A stretch of 64,000 nt of DNA from Chaunax sp. Z400 (Eukaryota > Chordata > Actinopteri > Lophiiformes > Chaunacidae). Below the pieces are notes generated by a model. It was not told where the DNA came from. It made no database searches and was given only the letters and a program-made list of their open reading frames with translations. The stretch covers positions 4,276,355 through 4,340,354 of the forward strand of contig CM075204.1 in the NCBI GenBank assembly GCA_037577475.1, written 5' to 3'. Made by a program: the position numbers and the translations under genes. This document shows, one piece after another, positions 46,711-63,161 of the stretch (position 1 is its first letter; each line of letters opens with the position of its first letter).

Positions 46711-49324
46711 TTTTTTAGATGACAGCTGCCAACTTTGCCAAACTGCTGCCAAAAAATGTGAGGAGCTGCACCAACCTGTCGAGGATACTGCAACAGAAAC
46801 AGACCCCAGCTCCCACAGCTCATTGGTTTGAAGTTGAGGCTTAATGAACCAATGAGAGAGACAGAGCATCTCTGAAGCTCTGAGGGATGAGCTGGACTGC
46901 AGCAGTGAGTTCACTCAGCCTCGATACTGATGCCATGATGAAAAGCTTTCAACAGTCATTATCATGAGAAATGATGCCTGAAGTTTTCTGGAAAGAGAAT
47001 CTCTGACTGTTACAAATAAGAGATAGTCATGTTTTAAGGTATTGAAAATTATTGTTATCAAGAAGCTACTGTTAAATGGGAACACAGCTGAGTCACGTCA
47101 GTTTTGTTTATATAGCACCAAGTCACAATAAAAGGAATTTTCCAAAAGAGCAGCAAATAATAGTATCTGAAAAAACTACTGCAAGAACGAGTCAATAGTT
47201 GTCTAATACTAGGACTCAGATTAGGGGCAGAGTCTATAAAAAGGGGCAGGACTCACACCTGGGCCTTTCCTCCTGCACTGACTCACACCTGACAGAGCAG
47301 CTGAGACCAGCCTTTATTTGCTGGTAATCACACTTCATGCTGAGTGAGGGACAAAGCTTGGAGCGATTGCTATAAGCACATCAGCTGAAATAAGATTCCA
47401 GTCACCAGCATGTCTCTGACTGAGGGAGGAAACTGTGTTTCAGCTAAATGAGTACAAACAAAGGCACCAGGAGCAATCACTGAGTATTTTAGTGCTTCTT
47501 CTTCACTAATGCTATTAGGTCATATGCAATATTATTTTTCTTCATGTTATTTTTTGCTGCATTAAGTGTGATTGTTTTGTGTGTGTGTGTGTGTGGGGGG
47601 GGGGGGGGGGTACATTTGAGTGCTGTGCTACAGCTTTAATTATATTTGCAGTGTTTTGTGATTTGTGTGGTTTAAATAATTTGCCTATATATTTTTGTGA
47701 CCAAAATCATTGTAGACATGACTCTACACTAGGGAGTCAGTGACACAGTTCAGCCCCACATTTAACTGAATTTCCTGTTTATTTCTTTATTGTTTTCAGA
47801 TATCATGATCTACCATATAGTTGAACTGGGTTGCTGCTATGTCATAGTTGTGAGAGAGATTATTTAACAATTGTCCATAGATTCATATTTTTGGTACAGC
47901 AGTCTCTGCCTTTGGGTTTTCTCGGAGTCGTATGAACTGAGTGTCACTGGGTCACAACTATATAATAACAACACAAATAACAACAACAATAATACTGATA
48001 ATAATACAGGAAAAACCTGTGGGATGATGAAGACTCAGGGGTAGAAGACAAGTTACTAACATGCATTTATAAGGTACGAATAAGTTCATGACTTCTGCTG
48101 CTGTGATTTTCATTTTTCTATTCATAACATCTCTTTTGACTCATCCTGGAAAAAAAAAAACTAAACTAAAATGACAAAGTTTAAGTTTAGTGTTTAAGAA
48201 CTGTTCACATTTAAATTTGTATCAATTGAGTCTGAAGCACAGATTGTCTTTCATAGGATTTAAAAGTCAAACATTAACACTTGGATTTGACTTGAGATAA
48301 TTTAACGGTTATGAAACAGTTTCTTCTTCATTGCTTTGATATCTCAACGCACCTATTTGGTCCCTCATGTCTCAAGCAGACAACTGAGAGTGTCTTGTTT
48401 GCTTAGTTTCATGCGTTTTATTTAAGTTTAAGCACCAGCTGCCGTCCACTGAACTCTGAACACAAACATATTGTCACATGCTAACCAGAGGGGCATCTTA
48501 TACTGGCCCAGTTCAGATCCAAGCCCTGATTCCTGCCTCCAGTGACCTGCTTTGGAAACTGGTTGAAAAGGAGTCAGATAATTTAACCATCTGAAAACTG
48601 AGAACAGCAGCTGTTGCACTGAACTCCAGTGTCTGTGGATCAGTTTTTTTGGTACGGGACACAATGATGGAGATTGTTTCCTGGTCTCTGCTCGGACCAC
48701 AGGACTAAAGTTCCTTCAACACAAAACCCCCCAAAAAATGACAGCAAAACTGAAGAACGTCTGGAGTAAACAGAGATGGGATATGATGTCATTGAAACCA
48801 TCTAAACAAGATTTTAAAGGTTAGCATCTTTTTTTAAGTTAATCCAAACCTCCACCAAATTGTTTTGAAATTACATTATAAACCTTTTATAAACTGAAAT
48901 CTTCACTGTAGCTTCCAGCTAAAACTTTATTAAGGTTTATACCGTCAACAGTTCCTTCATTAAATATTACTAGACTATAAATATTCATCTGCAGGTTACA
49001 TTTTGCCCCTGTTGGGCTGCAGGAGCAATAAAAACCACTGTGGTGCCTGTGAGGTACACAGTTCACCAACACACAGTATGTTGCAGTCAGTTAACAAGTG
49101 GAGAGACTGATGAGGAACAGTAGCTGCTATCAGCATAAAATGCCCATTAGCTTTTGTGCATTTTCCCTAAAATGCACAATAACATTTTAACAACTTAAAA
49201 TTAACGATCTAATTGGAATTTTTGAGGCAGTATCAGTTTCCTGACTTTTTTTTCAGTCAAGTCAACATATAGAAATGTATAAAGACTAATTATCACACAT
49301 CATCTGCTGCAATAAATCATCATC

Positions 49325-49368
<44 letters not shown>

Positions 49369-50689
49369 CATAATAATTAATTCCTGATTGAAATCAACTT
49401 TTATAAAGGACATCAATGTGACATTTTTAATCTTTTATTCTAATAATTTGATGGACCACATTCTCATAACCTCTGATGAGGTAAAAGTGCTCATGTCAAG
49501 TTTGGAACTGATGTCCCTGCATGTTTCACACCCTGTTGGATCGACTTTTACTTTAAATAAAAAATGAATTTAAATAAATGTTGCCTCTCTCCATACAAAT
49601 AAAGCTTTAGTGTGTGTGTATGTGTGCCGAGTTCATGCCAGACGGGTTTGTGCATGTTTTAACGTTTTATTGCATGTTTTAGACTATTATTTATTGTTTT
49701 TAAGATTTTTAGTGTGGTATTTTTAAACTATTAAGTTTTTTGGTGGCCAGCCTCACATATGTGCACCTGGTGTGTATTTTGGCCCGTGTCTGTTCAGCAC
49801 TTCACACTTTTGCCCTCTGTCCTGTCACCTCCTATATTCTCAAGTTACCCTCTGACCCCGAACAGGAAATATGGCTTCCTCAGATTCCCTCTCCTTCACT
49901 GAGACCAAACTGTCAGCTAGACGCTCACTGTCCTCAGCAGCCAATCACAGGACCATCTCTTCAGGGGAATTTGCCACACATGCAGCAGTGACCACATCCT
50001 TATAAGTCATCACCTTCTCTGTAATTCTTTTGAGGTAAAGATGACGGATTTATTGCTGCTGTGCGTCTGATAAGAAATTAATGATGGTAAAGTAACTGCA
50101 GGCCTCCGAACTTCCTGAATGATCAAAAGAGCGTAAGAAGACTGATCTGGTGATTCAGACGGAGCCTTCCTCCTCAACATAAAGCACACTCTGCCTTTCC
50201 ATGTGTATGTCTGCCATACTTTTCCATTGTGGGGGATTGTCTCCTTTAATAAGAGCTGTGACTGAGTCAGCACTGATAATACAAATAACACACACAAGTC
50301 CTCTGTAGACTGTTTATTCAGCTCAGTTCTTTTCTTCAGGTGGTCCCTTTGGTTTAACTGTTTAATGTAAAGTCAGAATGTATCTGCACATTTTGCACGA
50401 GGCTCCACGCTCACATGCAGCGCACACATGTTTAGACAATGTGGCACCCACTCCCCTGCAGGCTGCGAGGTGCAGTGTTGGCGGTGGGTGTGAACGCCTG
50501 CTGTCCACATGTTTTATGGCTCCAGCTGACGGTAACTGTAAACACACTGCTGCTGCTTTATGGAGTCATAGACAGTCGAAATGAGAAGCGGTTTCTTCTA
50601 GTTTCAGTCTTGTTTTCTCTGTTGTCTCGAGTCCATGAATAAAATCAGTGAGAAGACAAGACTGTCTCTGGTTGGCAGTGATAATACAG
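46711..50689. other. non-coding, with short simple repeats
   Basis: No gene recognised. It contains a repeat fragment near 47,095-47,160 (TTATATAGCACCAAGTCACA, a common fish repeat word), (GT)n plus poly-G at 47,577-47,611, and an (AAT)n run at about 49,325-49,378. Confidence 0.5.
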
Positions 50690-52115
50690 AATACTGGGGT
50701 ACAGTTTATACTATTATACTCTGGTACAGTTTATACTATTATACTCTGGTACAGTTTATACTATTATACTCTGGTACAGTTTATACTACAGTTTATACTA
50801 CAGTTTATTCTCTGGTACAGTTTATACTATTATACTCTGGTACAGTTTATAGTCTGGTACAGTTTATACTACAGTTTATAGTCTGGTACAGTTTATTCTC
50901 TGGTACAGTTTATAGTCTGGTACAGTTTATTCTCTGGTACAGTTTATTCTCTGGTACAGTTTATACTCTGGTACAGTTTATAGTCTGGTACAGTTTATTC
51001 TCTGGTACAGTTTATTCTCTGGTACAGTTTATAGTCTGGTACAGTTTATTCTCTGGTACAGTTTATTCTCTGGTACAGTTTATACTCTGGTACAGTTTAT
51101 AGTCTGGTACAGTTTATTCTCTGGTACAGTTTATTCTCTGGTAAAGTTTATTCTCTGGTACAGTTTATTCTCTGGTACAGTTTATTCTCTGGTACAGTTT
51201 ATACTCTGGTACAGTTTATAGTCTGGTACAGTTTATAGTCTGGTACAGTTTATTCTCTGGTACAGTTTATAGTCTGGTACAGTTTATTCTCTGGTAAAGT
51301 TTATTCTCTGGTACAGTTTATTCTCTGGTACAGTTTATACTCTGGTACAGTTTATAGTCTGGTACAGTTTATAGTCTGGTACAGTTTATTCTCTGGTACA
51401 GTTTATAGTCTGGTACAGTTTATTCTCTGGTACAGTTTATTCTCTGGTACAGTTTATACTCTGGTACAGTTTATTCTCTGGTACAGTTTATAATCTGGTA
51501 CAGTTTATTCTCTGGTACAGTTTATACTCTGGTACAGTTTATTCTCTGGTAAAGTTTATACTCTGGTACAGTTTATTCTCTGGTACAGTTTATAGTCTGG
51601 TACAGTTTATTCTCTGGTAAAGTTTATTCTCTGGTACAGTTTATTCTCTGGTACAGTTTATAGTCTGGTACAGTTTATAGTCTGGTACAGTTTATTCTCT
51701 GGTACAGTTTATAGTCTGGTACAGTTTATTCTCTGGTACAGTTTATTCTCTGGTACAGTTTATACTCTGGTACAGTTTATTCTCTGGTACAGTTTATACT
51801 CTGGTACAGTTTATAATCTGGTACAGTTTATTCTCTGGTACAGTTTATTCTCTGGTACAGTTTATAATCTGGTACAGTTTATTCTCTGGTACAGTTTATA
51901 CTCTGGTACAGTTTATAATCTGGTACAGTTTATTCTCTGGTACAGTTTATTCTCTGGTACAGTTTATACTCTGGTACAGTTTATTCTCTGGTACAGTTTA
52001 TAATCTGGTACAGTTTATTCTCTGGTACAGTTTATACTCTGGTACAGTTTATTCTCTGGTAAAGTTTATACTCTGGTACAGTTTATTCTCTGGTACAGTT
52101 TATACCCTGGTACTA
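50690..52115. repeat. 1.4-kb array of a 17-bp unit (CTCTGGTACAGTTTATT)
   Basis: About 80 copies of a 17-bp unit with a few recurrent variants (TTCTCTGG, TAGTCTGG, TACTCTGG, TAATCTGG, and GGTAAAG instead of GGTACAG). At the left edge, 25-bp ACTATTATACTCTGG forms occur. The order of variants repeats over hundreds of bases, so there is higher-order structure. The reading frame through the left part is an artefact of the stop-free repeat. Confidence 0.97.
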
Positions 52116-52279
52116 TGGGCTCTGTTCATTTCCAGTTAGTTGATCACATCTGATGGAGAAGATTTTGCAACAATTCCAATAGTTCCCTGAACTCACCAAA
52201 CTAGCAGCCAAAGAATCAAAAAGATTCACTCGAACAAAAGACGACAGCCAACGGCCAGCTAGCATTTACCAGCTGCACC

Positions 52280-52700
52280 TGTGTTTAGGCCTACTAGTAC
52301 TAGTATACTAGTATACTAGCACTAGTATACTAGTATACTCAAATGCAGTATACTGCAGGTGAGTACAAAGACTTGCGTAGTGCGTGAAAGTCAACAGTGT
52401 AGTATCATCTCAAATCGGATACTGCTGCGGTGGAAATGTCCGCGAACATCACGTCACTTTTAAAAATATCTGCCGGCTCTTTCATTTGACTACAATGAAC
52501 GGCTCAATGTGCTCCATGTAATTTTCACAAAATTGAGAAGTCTCGTAAGCCCCTCCCCTTCCCGCTACGTAGCAAAGATGGCAACCATTGAGGGTGAGAA
52601 GTGTCCATCCAATTCATGGGTCGTTTTGAGTGTGCCATCCACTAGTATAGAGATAGTCCACTCTCAGAACTTCAGGGTAAGTAGGGGGCGCTTGCAAGGT
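52280..52700. mobile_element. possible MITE-like repeat with palindromic ACTAGTATACTAGT words
   Basis: 52,291-52,340 is a cluster of overlapping palindromes (TACTAGTATACTAGTA). The following sequence up to AGTAGGGGGCGCTTGCAAGG near 52,690 resembles a fish interspersed repeat. The ends are not defined. Confidence 0.3.
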
Positions 52701-54570
52701 AATCCAAAATGAACAGGGGTCTATAGGGCTGAAGCCCCAACATGTAACTTCATGGGGAAATTTTTATCTGCCAACTTTCATTATGTTTTCAATATAATGG
52801 GTAGAGACAATAAATGTAAGTCCATTAGATTTTTTATTTTATTTTTTTTGCGGCTTCAATTGTTGTCGGCATTAATAGTCGATGGAATATCTACTATTAC
52901 ATGAACCAGATCCACATTCGACTGTCAACAATGAAGGTCCTCCTTTTATATTCACTCGATTTCATTTCAAAAAACATCTGTAGACTCTGGGAGACTTTGA
53001 GGAAGGGTGTCCTGTCATAGTCAGTGGTAAATCCTGAACTGACCAATCAGCATACATTAGCAGAATGCTAGCATGTTGTGGGGAAAATTGCCTTCTGTGT
53101 AAGAAGAGCAAAAGGACATTAGTATGTTTTTAATTTCACTTCTGACAAGTGATCAATACTATATTTGCACAAACTAAAATAAAATGTGGGTCTTTTTTTT
53201 CTAGAAGTAGGTGAAAATAATTATTTTTAGCCGTTTATCTCCATTCATTTAGGAGCTGTCTTGGTGAATTGCAGTGTTTCAAAACAGTCTTTAAGAATAT
53301 TTCTTAATAACCAAGTGATAAGAATGAATGAAAAAACTAAGCATATTTGATCAGCAAATATTTATGAATATCTATGATTTCATGTGGATCTGGATCTAAA
53401 GCCGAATCCAAATCATCTAAATACAAATGTATAGATCGTAGTTCAGTTACACTCTGTGTGTTAAGTAAACAGCCCACATCTATTTTATCTTATTTTACTG
53501 TTTCATTATATATTCATTTGAGTGTTATTACCTCCACCAATGAGGTTAACACAACCTACACAATTACCTGATGGCTTTTGATGAAACAGTAGAAGGGTGG
53601 AGGAAGAAGTCATCTAATTTTTAAGTGGATCCAAATGAAGAGGCAGATACATGAATTTATTTCACTTCTTTTAACATTACAAGAGATAACATAGCAGTTA
53701 ACAATTATGCATAAACATTTGGATAGGTTGACCTTGGCAGAGGTATGCCTTTCTACTTTCAGTTTGCACTGCCACTGTTTGTGTGGATACTTGTTTTCCT
53801 TGTAAATAATTCTATTTTATGTGAATAAATGTTTAACACTATTTAGTTTGTTTGCGCTCTCTGTGCTAATTTTCATTGTTTTGATTGAGAGCCAATATTA
53901 TTATTGGGTATTTTTACATCCTGTGTGTTGAAAACAATGAAATGTAACCCAATTAAACTGTATAATACAAATGCTAGAAACCTGTTCATTCATTTATTAC
54001 TGGACTCTCCTCCCGTCTCTGTTAGCGTTCATCTGTCTGTTTCTGATCACAGTCACGTTTGTCAGAAGCACAGAGCAAAGTATAGACAAGCTGCTTCTTT
54101 ATTACAGCGCCCACCTCGCCTCCACTCATCCCCCTTTGCTTTGTGGAGAATCTATCGATCGGAGCAGGGCCTCTGCTGACCTGTGCTCAGATAACAGTAA
54201 CAAAATGATGGATCTCTCAATAGGATCCCTGCAGAGAGCTTTTAAAACAGATCTCTGCTGTCGTCCAGTCAGAACTAAGTGCTGCAGCCTGGGGCTGTTA
54301 GCTCTTATCTATGATGTATCTAGTTGTATTCCACACTGCCAGCAGTGCTGTTGCCTTGTATTCCAATGCCTCGGGGTTATATTCTCACTCACTGTTCATG
54401 CTGCAGACACTTTCCTCAGATCTGCCTTTTCCTCCCACCTCTTCCTCCCCTCTCCTCCCCCACTCTACCTGTCAAACACTGCGAGCTCCTGCGCTGACAG
54501 CCAAAACAAACGCCTGGTTGGTTATGATGGACAGAGGCAGCTGTGGTGGAAATACAAAACGTTTGAGCAC
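52701..54570. other. non-coding stretch, no gene recognised
   Basis: Open stretches at 53,900-54,560 have no recognisable domain and run into the AC microsatellite. I do not call them genes. Confidence 0.4.
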
Positions 54571-57534
<2,964 letters not shown>

Positions 57535-58035
57535 TCATGGAAAAGTACAAGCAAGCGGGTTGTCTTGGAAAAAGGACGGAGGCAGTGATAGTCGGCCACA
57601 CCAGACTGAAAGATCGGTTTCAGATCTGGTGAATATGCTGGTCAAGGAAGGACAGTGACATTGTTCTGGTCCAGGTAGGCTACTCCTGACAGACATGAGC
57701 CACATGTGGTCTGGCATTGTCCTGCATGAAGGTGATGCCTGATTGCTGTATCCTGGGAATGACATGTGGACCTAGGACCGTATCTCAGTAACAGATCGCT
57801 GTCAGTGTACCTTGAATGTGATCAAGGTCTGACCACCATCCATTAACAATGGCTCCCCACATCATGACATCACCACCAAAACGGTCCACTTCCTGGATGT
57901 ATGCTGCAGGATAGCGTTCCCCACGGTGACGATACAAACGCCTACGACCATCAGCTCTGTGCAAGTTGAATCTGGACTTGTCACTAAATGTGATCTGCCT
58001 CCACTGTGCAATGAGCCATAACATCTGTAACATCT
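57535..58035 (-). pseudogene. broken Tc1-like transposase fragment
   Basis: The minus strand encodes WRQITFSDKSRFNLHRADGR and RLYRHRGERYPAAYIQEVDR, then GGDVMMWGAIVNG, followed after a TGA at about 57,787 by HVIPRIQQSGITFMQDNARP. This is the core of a Tc1/mariner transposase with the first two catalytic aspartates recognisable (FSDKSRF at about 57,969-57,988 and QDNARPH at about 57,701-57,724). The region of the third catalytic residue is degraded, and there are at least two stops. The N-terminal DNA-binding part is not readable. Inactive remnant. Confidence 0.8.
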
Positions 58036-58912
58036 GTGCTACACGTGTCTGCAGAGTTCAGACCATCAGCATCATCAGCATCCCAACTGCCTGGTTACAT
58101 AAGTTTTGTGGAAGTCGTGACATCATCAGTTGTTTCAGTAGGACATTAATTAGACCCGCTAAATTATCACCTTGACCAGGTCTTTTCAATCATGCAGAAA
58201 AAAATCTCACAAACATCATGGTTTACTCTGAAATGCACCAATGACAGTTATTACTGTTATTTCTATGTTATGACTAAATGATGGTTATTCATGATTTAAC
58301 ATGTTTTGGTTGTGGGTACTTAAAAAAGTATCACATGTTCAGTAGATTAGAGCTAATGAAAGAAAAAAATATTGGGTTTTTAAAATAATGCATTTCTACT
58401 GTTGCTCAGTAATAGATGCTCTTTTAAGAGGAGGGGGTTGCTGAACATTTATTTAGCAAAAGTTGGTATTTGTGCCAGTTTGCTTTCAAAAGCTTTTTCA
58501 GAGCATCACAAAGAATAAATTATTCCAGTATTGTACTACTGTAGATATACAGATTTTAACAATGTTTGCAAAAATTAAAACAATGGCTCAGTTTCCTGAA
58601 CAGTAAAAAGAACCTGAACACATCTAGAGTTAGAAACTAAATGTGCTTAAGTGGAGGATATCACACAGAAACAAGTCTGTCATAAAAAACATCATTAAAT
58701 TTGCAGAGTAGGTGTGGATTTCCATGCTTTCCTCAGGCAGTTTGGGAGAATTTAATGAGGAACATCAGATGTGAGAAACGCCTCAGACAATGTTTGTTTG
58801 GCTTTGCTTCTTTACAGAATTCTTTTGTCAGCAATAAGGAAAACATGAGGTCAAACCAGGTAACATAGTGTATTTATGACCTACTGTACATATCAACCAG
58901 GAGAGCATGCAT
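58036..58912. other. non-coding stretch, no gene recognised
   Basis: Possible further remnant of the Tc1-like element at its left end; otherwise nothing identifiable. Confidence 0.4.

Positions 58913-58981
<69 letters not shown>
58913..58981. repeat. (AC)n microsatellite, about 68 bp
   Basis: Uninterrupted AC run. Confidence 0.98.
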
Positions 58982-58983
<2 letters not shown>

Positions 58984-59878
58984 GAATTTCCTCTCCCCTA
59001 TCAGTATGAATATGCACACACAGCCGCCCCCCCCCGCGTTCTCTCACAGGTAATGTGGTGTCTGCCACTGATAACAACAGTAAGGCAGCTGAGTGGACAC
59101 AACCTCATACTCTTCTCCTCAAGGACACCGATAGGCCGGGAGCATTAGGGAAAGCAGTCTCTCAGCCAATCACAGACCTCCCTCTGATTGTGTGAAAGGA
59201 TCAGTTCCTCTTTTGCATGAGATAACACGGTTGTTACTGTGGGATTATCTTCTCCCGGGAGCCAAACAACGCTTAAAAACAATGCCAATGGAGATGACAA
59301 ACCACTGTGCAGGAAAATGACTTTGATAATGAAGAGCAAGTCAGGACTGGTTTAGATTCAGCTTCTCTCTTTTTGTTGCAGATTTTTACCCCCCTGGAAA
59401 AGAATTTCATTTTCAGCCAAATGAGTCGCTCTGTTTTCAGTTTTAAGGCTGAACAGGATAGGAGATCTTCATTCACCCACATGAATCAGGTCATGTCCCA
59501 TCACTGCTGATGTGGACAGTCAGAATTATGTTTTTGTGCACAGTTGTAGACAAGTAATATTTGAAAGTTGCTGTTTAGCTGTGAAAAGAAAAAAAATGTT
59601 TATGTGCACCTGTTTAAATACTAATGACCATAATAGGACTGGGCAAAAACTGCACCTAAAAATCTTTTTTTGTGTGTGTGTGATTTTATTTTTAAAAGAT
59701 TAAAACCTAATTGAGACACATTATTTGGTGTCCATGTGTAGGACAGTCAAAGAAGAATGATAAAAGAGCTGCTTCACTTTTAAGGCTGTCAATGATACTT
59801 TAATGATCTCTCATGTATTAAATAAATAGATGAGTACCCCTGACCTTTACCTCCATGTCTTATATTACTTAATAATAG
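58982..59878. other. non-coding stretch, no gene recognised
   Basis: Ordinary sequence. No supported exon. Confidence 0.4.
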
Positions 59879-60310
59879 GACCCAAATGCAGAACTCAGAG
59901 ACAGACGATGAAGGTTAAACAGAGTTTTATTTACAACCTGCAGAAAAAACTGAATCCAGTTGATAATAATGTAGAACTGAAGGGCTGAGAGCGGACAGGC
60001 TTCTTCCAGACAATTCACAACTTAGACGGGATCCAGGGCGTGGCTGGAGCAGACGGAGGTGGGAAGATCTGAGGCAGAAGATCAGGATACAAAAACAAGC
60101 AGAGTATAAAATCATGAAATAAACTTGATCGTGAGTCTGATGTTACCACTGTGAACAACAGACGATTTGACGGATACTGGGTTCAGGACCAGGACTTAAA
60201 TACTGTGGGGCTCAAGTGGATTTGATGAGATGATTGGGAACAGGTGAGCGGGAGGAGGCTGGGCTGAGCTGAGGATGTAGGTCACGGTGGTCACACCCTG
60301 GAAACACAGA
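59879..60310 (-). mobile_element. interspersed repeat of fish type (GGACCCAAATGCAGAACTCA)
   Basis: The blocks GGACCCAAATGCAGAACTCA, CAGAGTTTTATTTACAACCTG, GACTTAAATACTGTGGGGCTC, GATTGGGAACAGGTGAGCGG and CACACCCTGGAAACACAGAC occur in the order of a widespread fish repeat. The tag AACAGAGTTTTATTTACAA is a reversed AATAAA-type tail, so I place it on the minus strand. No coding capacity. Confidence 0.5.
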
Positions 60311-61299
60311 CAGTCACAGACAGGACAGACAGACGGGAATGATGGGGGAAAGGGACAGCAGAGGAACACAAGAGGGAGAGGAAGAGGGAGAGGGAGAGGA
60401 GGACACTATGCTTAAATATCTGGTACATACAAAAAGTGCTTGATGACTAAACCAGTTTAATTTATTCATGTTCCCACCGCCTGCTCTGCTGTGTCTGACC
60501 TGGTTCATGAAACATACATAAGATGTGGTGATGCTGCACTGCCTGACCTGACATCTGTATGAATACAAACCTTTAGGTCTTGAAACATTTTCCACCTGAT
60601 CCTCTCCAGTTACAGCCTCTTTATTGTCCTTCCCGGCAGGAGGCTCCTCTGTGTTCAGCTTATACCTGAGATACATTGTTCTGTCTCTCGGAATGTGAAT
60701 GAGCCATGACTCATGGCGAGTCAACACCCAGACTGAGAGGCCTTTACGTGGCTACAGGTAGGCCTATGATACGGGTGTGTCTGGGTTTGTGTGCCTTTGT
60801 GAGCTGAAAGTGAGATGCCTCCTAACCAATGAAGAGAAAGAAAACAGCCTCAGGACAGATTTTCTTTCTCTTTCTTTGCCTCCAGAAAAATATGACAGCA
60901 ATTATAGCTGACATTTACTAATGAATAAATGTCTGCTAGAAGTGATTCATTTTTAATTCAATCTTAAATAATCTAACTAAGATGAATTAAATATAATCTT
61001 TAATAAACTTTAAGAAAGGTAGAGTCAAGAGCACAGATCTCATTCCAGCTGACAGGTGTAGTGTTTAAATTAATGTAGAACAGGACTGGGATCATTGATC
61101 ACCATAGTTTTATAGACAATAATACGTTGATTTTTAGTTCATGTGTCCTTCCTGCCTGCCTCAGTAAAGATGAACAGCTACCTGATTAAATCTCTGAGTC
61201 ATTTCTGACATCTGACACCTTTTCTCTCGTTATTGTGCTGCTTTGCTGGTCTGTCCAACATGACATTACTGTAAAGTAATTAAATATCTGTTCTGACAG
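60311..61299. other. non-coding stretch with a GAGAGG-rich patch
   Basis: A purine-rich GGGAGAGGAAGAGGGAGAGG patch lies near 60,374-60,402. No gene recognised. Confidence 0.4.
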
Positions 61300-61353
61300 G
61301 CCTTTGGCTTCTTATGGGACCGTTTACAACCATCCAACAGAAGGAGGAAGCAG
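61300..61353 (+). other. candidate 54-bp internal exon
   Basis: An acceptor TTCTGACAG and a donor CAG|GTAGGT bound an open 18-codon phase-0 block (AFGFLWDRLQPSNRRRKQ). I do not recognise the peptide, and no partner exon was identified. Chance occurrence is quite possible. Confidence 0.2.
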
Positions 61354-61500
61354 GTAGGTTTCATCCCCTCTTGTTTTTTTATGCTGTTGACAACATTCAT
61401 TATTAGAAGGTAGATCAGATATTAATGTTAAAATGCTCTCTGGTCCCTGCGGACATACTGTCAGACCAAACTCTATTCTAAGAGCAGGTGTTTTAAGGAC

Positions 61501-62212
61501 TAGTGTTGGGCATCGTTTGGATTTAAATGATTGTGATTCCAGTCCTGTTTCTGCTTTTTGTTTCTTGGCGCTTCATGGTTCTGGTTCTTTCAGGGCCAGA
61601 GTAAAAACAGGACACATGCTTATTTCACAGAAGAAAAATGTATTTAAAAAAAACTTTATACAAGGCATTCTGTATAATTCATATATTCATGTACGTTGTG
61701 GGATCACTGCAATTGGTTTAGCATCAATAAACTGTCTACTAGTGTTAGCAATCTGTGGACAGTCTTTATGAAAAAATATATTTCAGTCTTTGCATTTGAC
61801 ACAGTTTATAACAATTCAGTCAAGTATAACCTATTTGTTTCTTGCTGTTTAGAACAAGACAAACATTTAATTTTCACTTACCTGACTGCGACGAGGAGCT
61901 GCAGGCTGTTTGCTCAGGGCTGACTGAGGAGGAGGCTGAGGCAGGTTCGGTACAGGTGTTGCGCTGTGCCGACTCGGCATTATTCAGGGCAACATAAAGC
62001 CACGCTTTTGAGCCCCACTTGCTGTCCTCCATAGTGGTGCCCAGATCGAAGTAATCCAACCTGTGAGACGGAAACTACAGAAGCTGCATGCCACCACCAC
62101 AGAAACTGAAACGTCACTTTATTTAGGAAAGATAAGCAGAATTGAAATTAAAATTTCTTATCGATTCCGATGGAACTGGAGTTTTGGAATCGGTTCTCGA
62201 TGCCCAGCCCTA
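61501..62212. mobile_element. 712-bp hAT-like element with terminal inverted repeats
   Basis: The left end TAGTGTTGGGCATCG and the right end CGATGCCCAGCCCTA are imperfect inverted repeats. They are flanked by 8-bp direct repeats matching at 6 of 8 positions (TTAAGGAC at 61,493 and GTAGGGAC at 62,213), the target-site size of hAT elements. Inside, the minus strand has a short ORF starting MEDSKWGSKAWLYV (ATG near 62,032), which resembles the BED-type N-terminus of hAT transposases. The catalytic part is absent, so the element is non-autonomous. Confidence 0.65.
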
Positions 62213-62668
62213 GTAGGGACGTATTTTTTCACAGTACAAACTTTAGTTCAACCATCATAATGATTCTTTCGAATTGGCTCGCATATACAGGCTCAGTCAC
62301 ATTTCATTTACCAAGTTACATCATTAACTAACCTGTGATGATGTCACAGATCTACATGGCCCAGTTCCAAAGTCTAATCGGATGTCCTGATGCCACAGAT
62401 CTATTCTCTTACTGTCATTTGGGGAAGTAAAGAAAATTGTAAACTGGAATTTTGTTATTTCACGTACAAAAAGTGATGCAGATTTTAGGCCTTACATTTT
62501 TTTTTATACGACTTACATCCAAAAAGGCATGTTTGTGACATTTACCTGGTCTGCAACAGACCACAGAGTAAGATACACAGAGGGGCCAAAAAACTCACCA
62601 ACCTTCAAAAGGTGGTGTGTTTGTTTGTAAATGAAATAATATACTAATTTATATATATGTGTTAGATC

Positions 62669-62673
<5 letters not shown>

Positions 62674-62752
<79 letters not shown>
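62674..62752. repeat. (AT)n(AC)n compound microsatellite
   Basis: AT run followed directly by an AC run. Confidence 0.97.
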
Positions 62753-62754
<2 letters not shown>

Positions 62755-62880
62755 CCTTCATTAATTTAAGGCCCTGTTTCACCTCCCTTTAAAGAAGCAA
62801 TTCAACTGACTGGAATTGATTTTGCTGTGATTTGTGGATCCAGTAATGGAGGTAAATCTGTGCAAATCATTTGCATCAAG

Positions 62881-62911
<31 letters not shown>

Positions 62912-62998
62912 AATAATATTATTGTTATTATTATTATTATATTATTGTTATAATAATAATATCATTATTATTATAACAATAATAATATTATAATAATG

Positions 62999-63043
<45 letters not shown>

Positions 63044-63123
63044 TATTGTTATTATCATCATCATCATCATTATTATTATTATTATTATTATTATCATTAT
63101 TGTTATTATTATTATTATTATTA

Positions 63124-63157
<34 letters not shown>

Positions 63158-63161
63158 CATT

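Noticed and set aside
50635..51102. 155-codon ORF through the 17-bp array
   Set aside because: Stop-free repeat artefact; no start context, splice site or domain.
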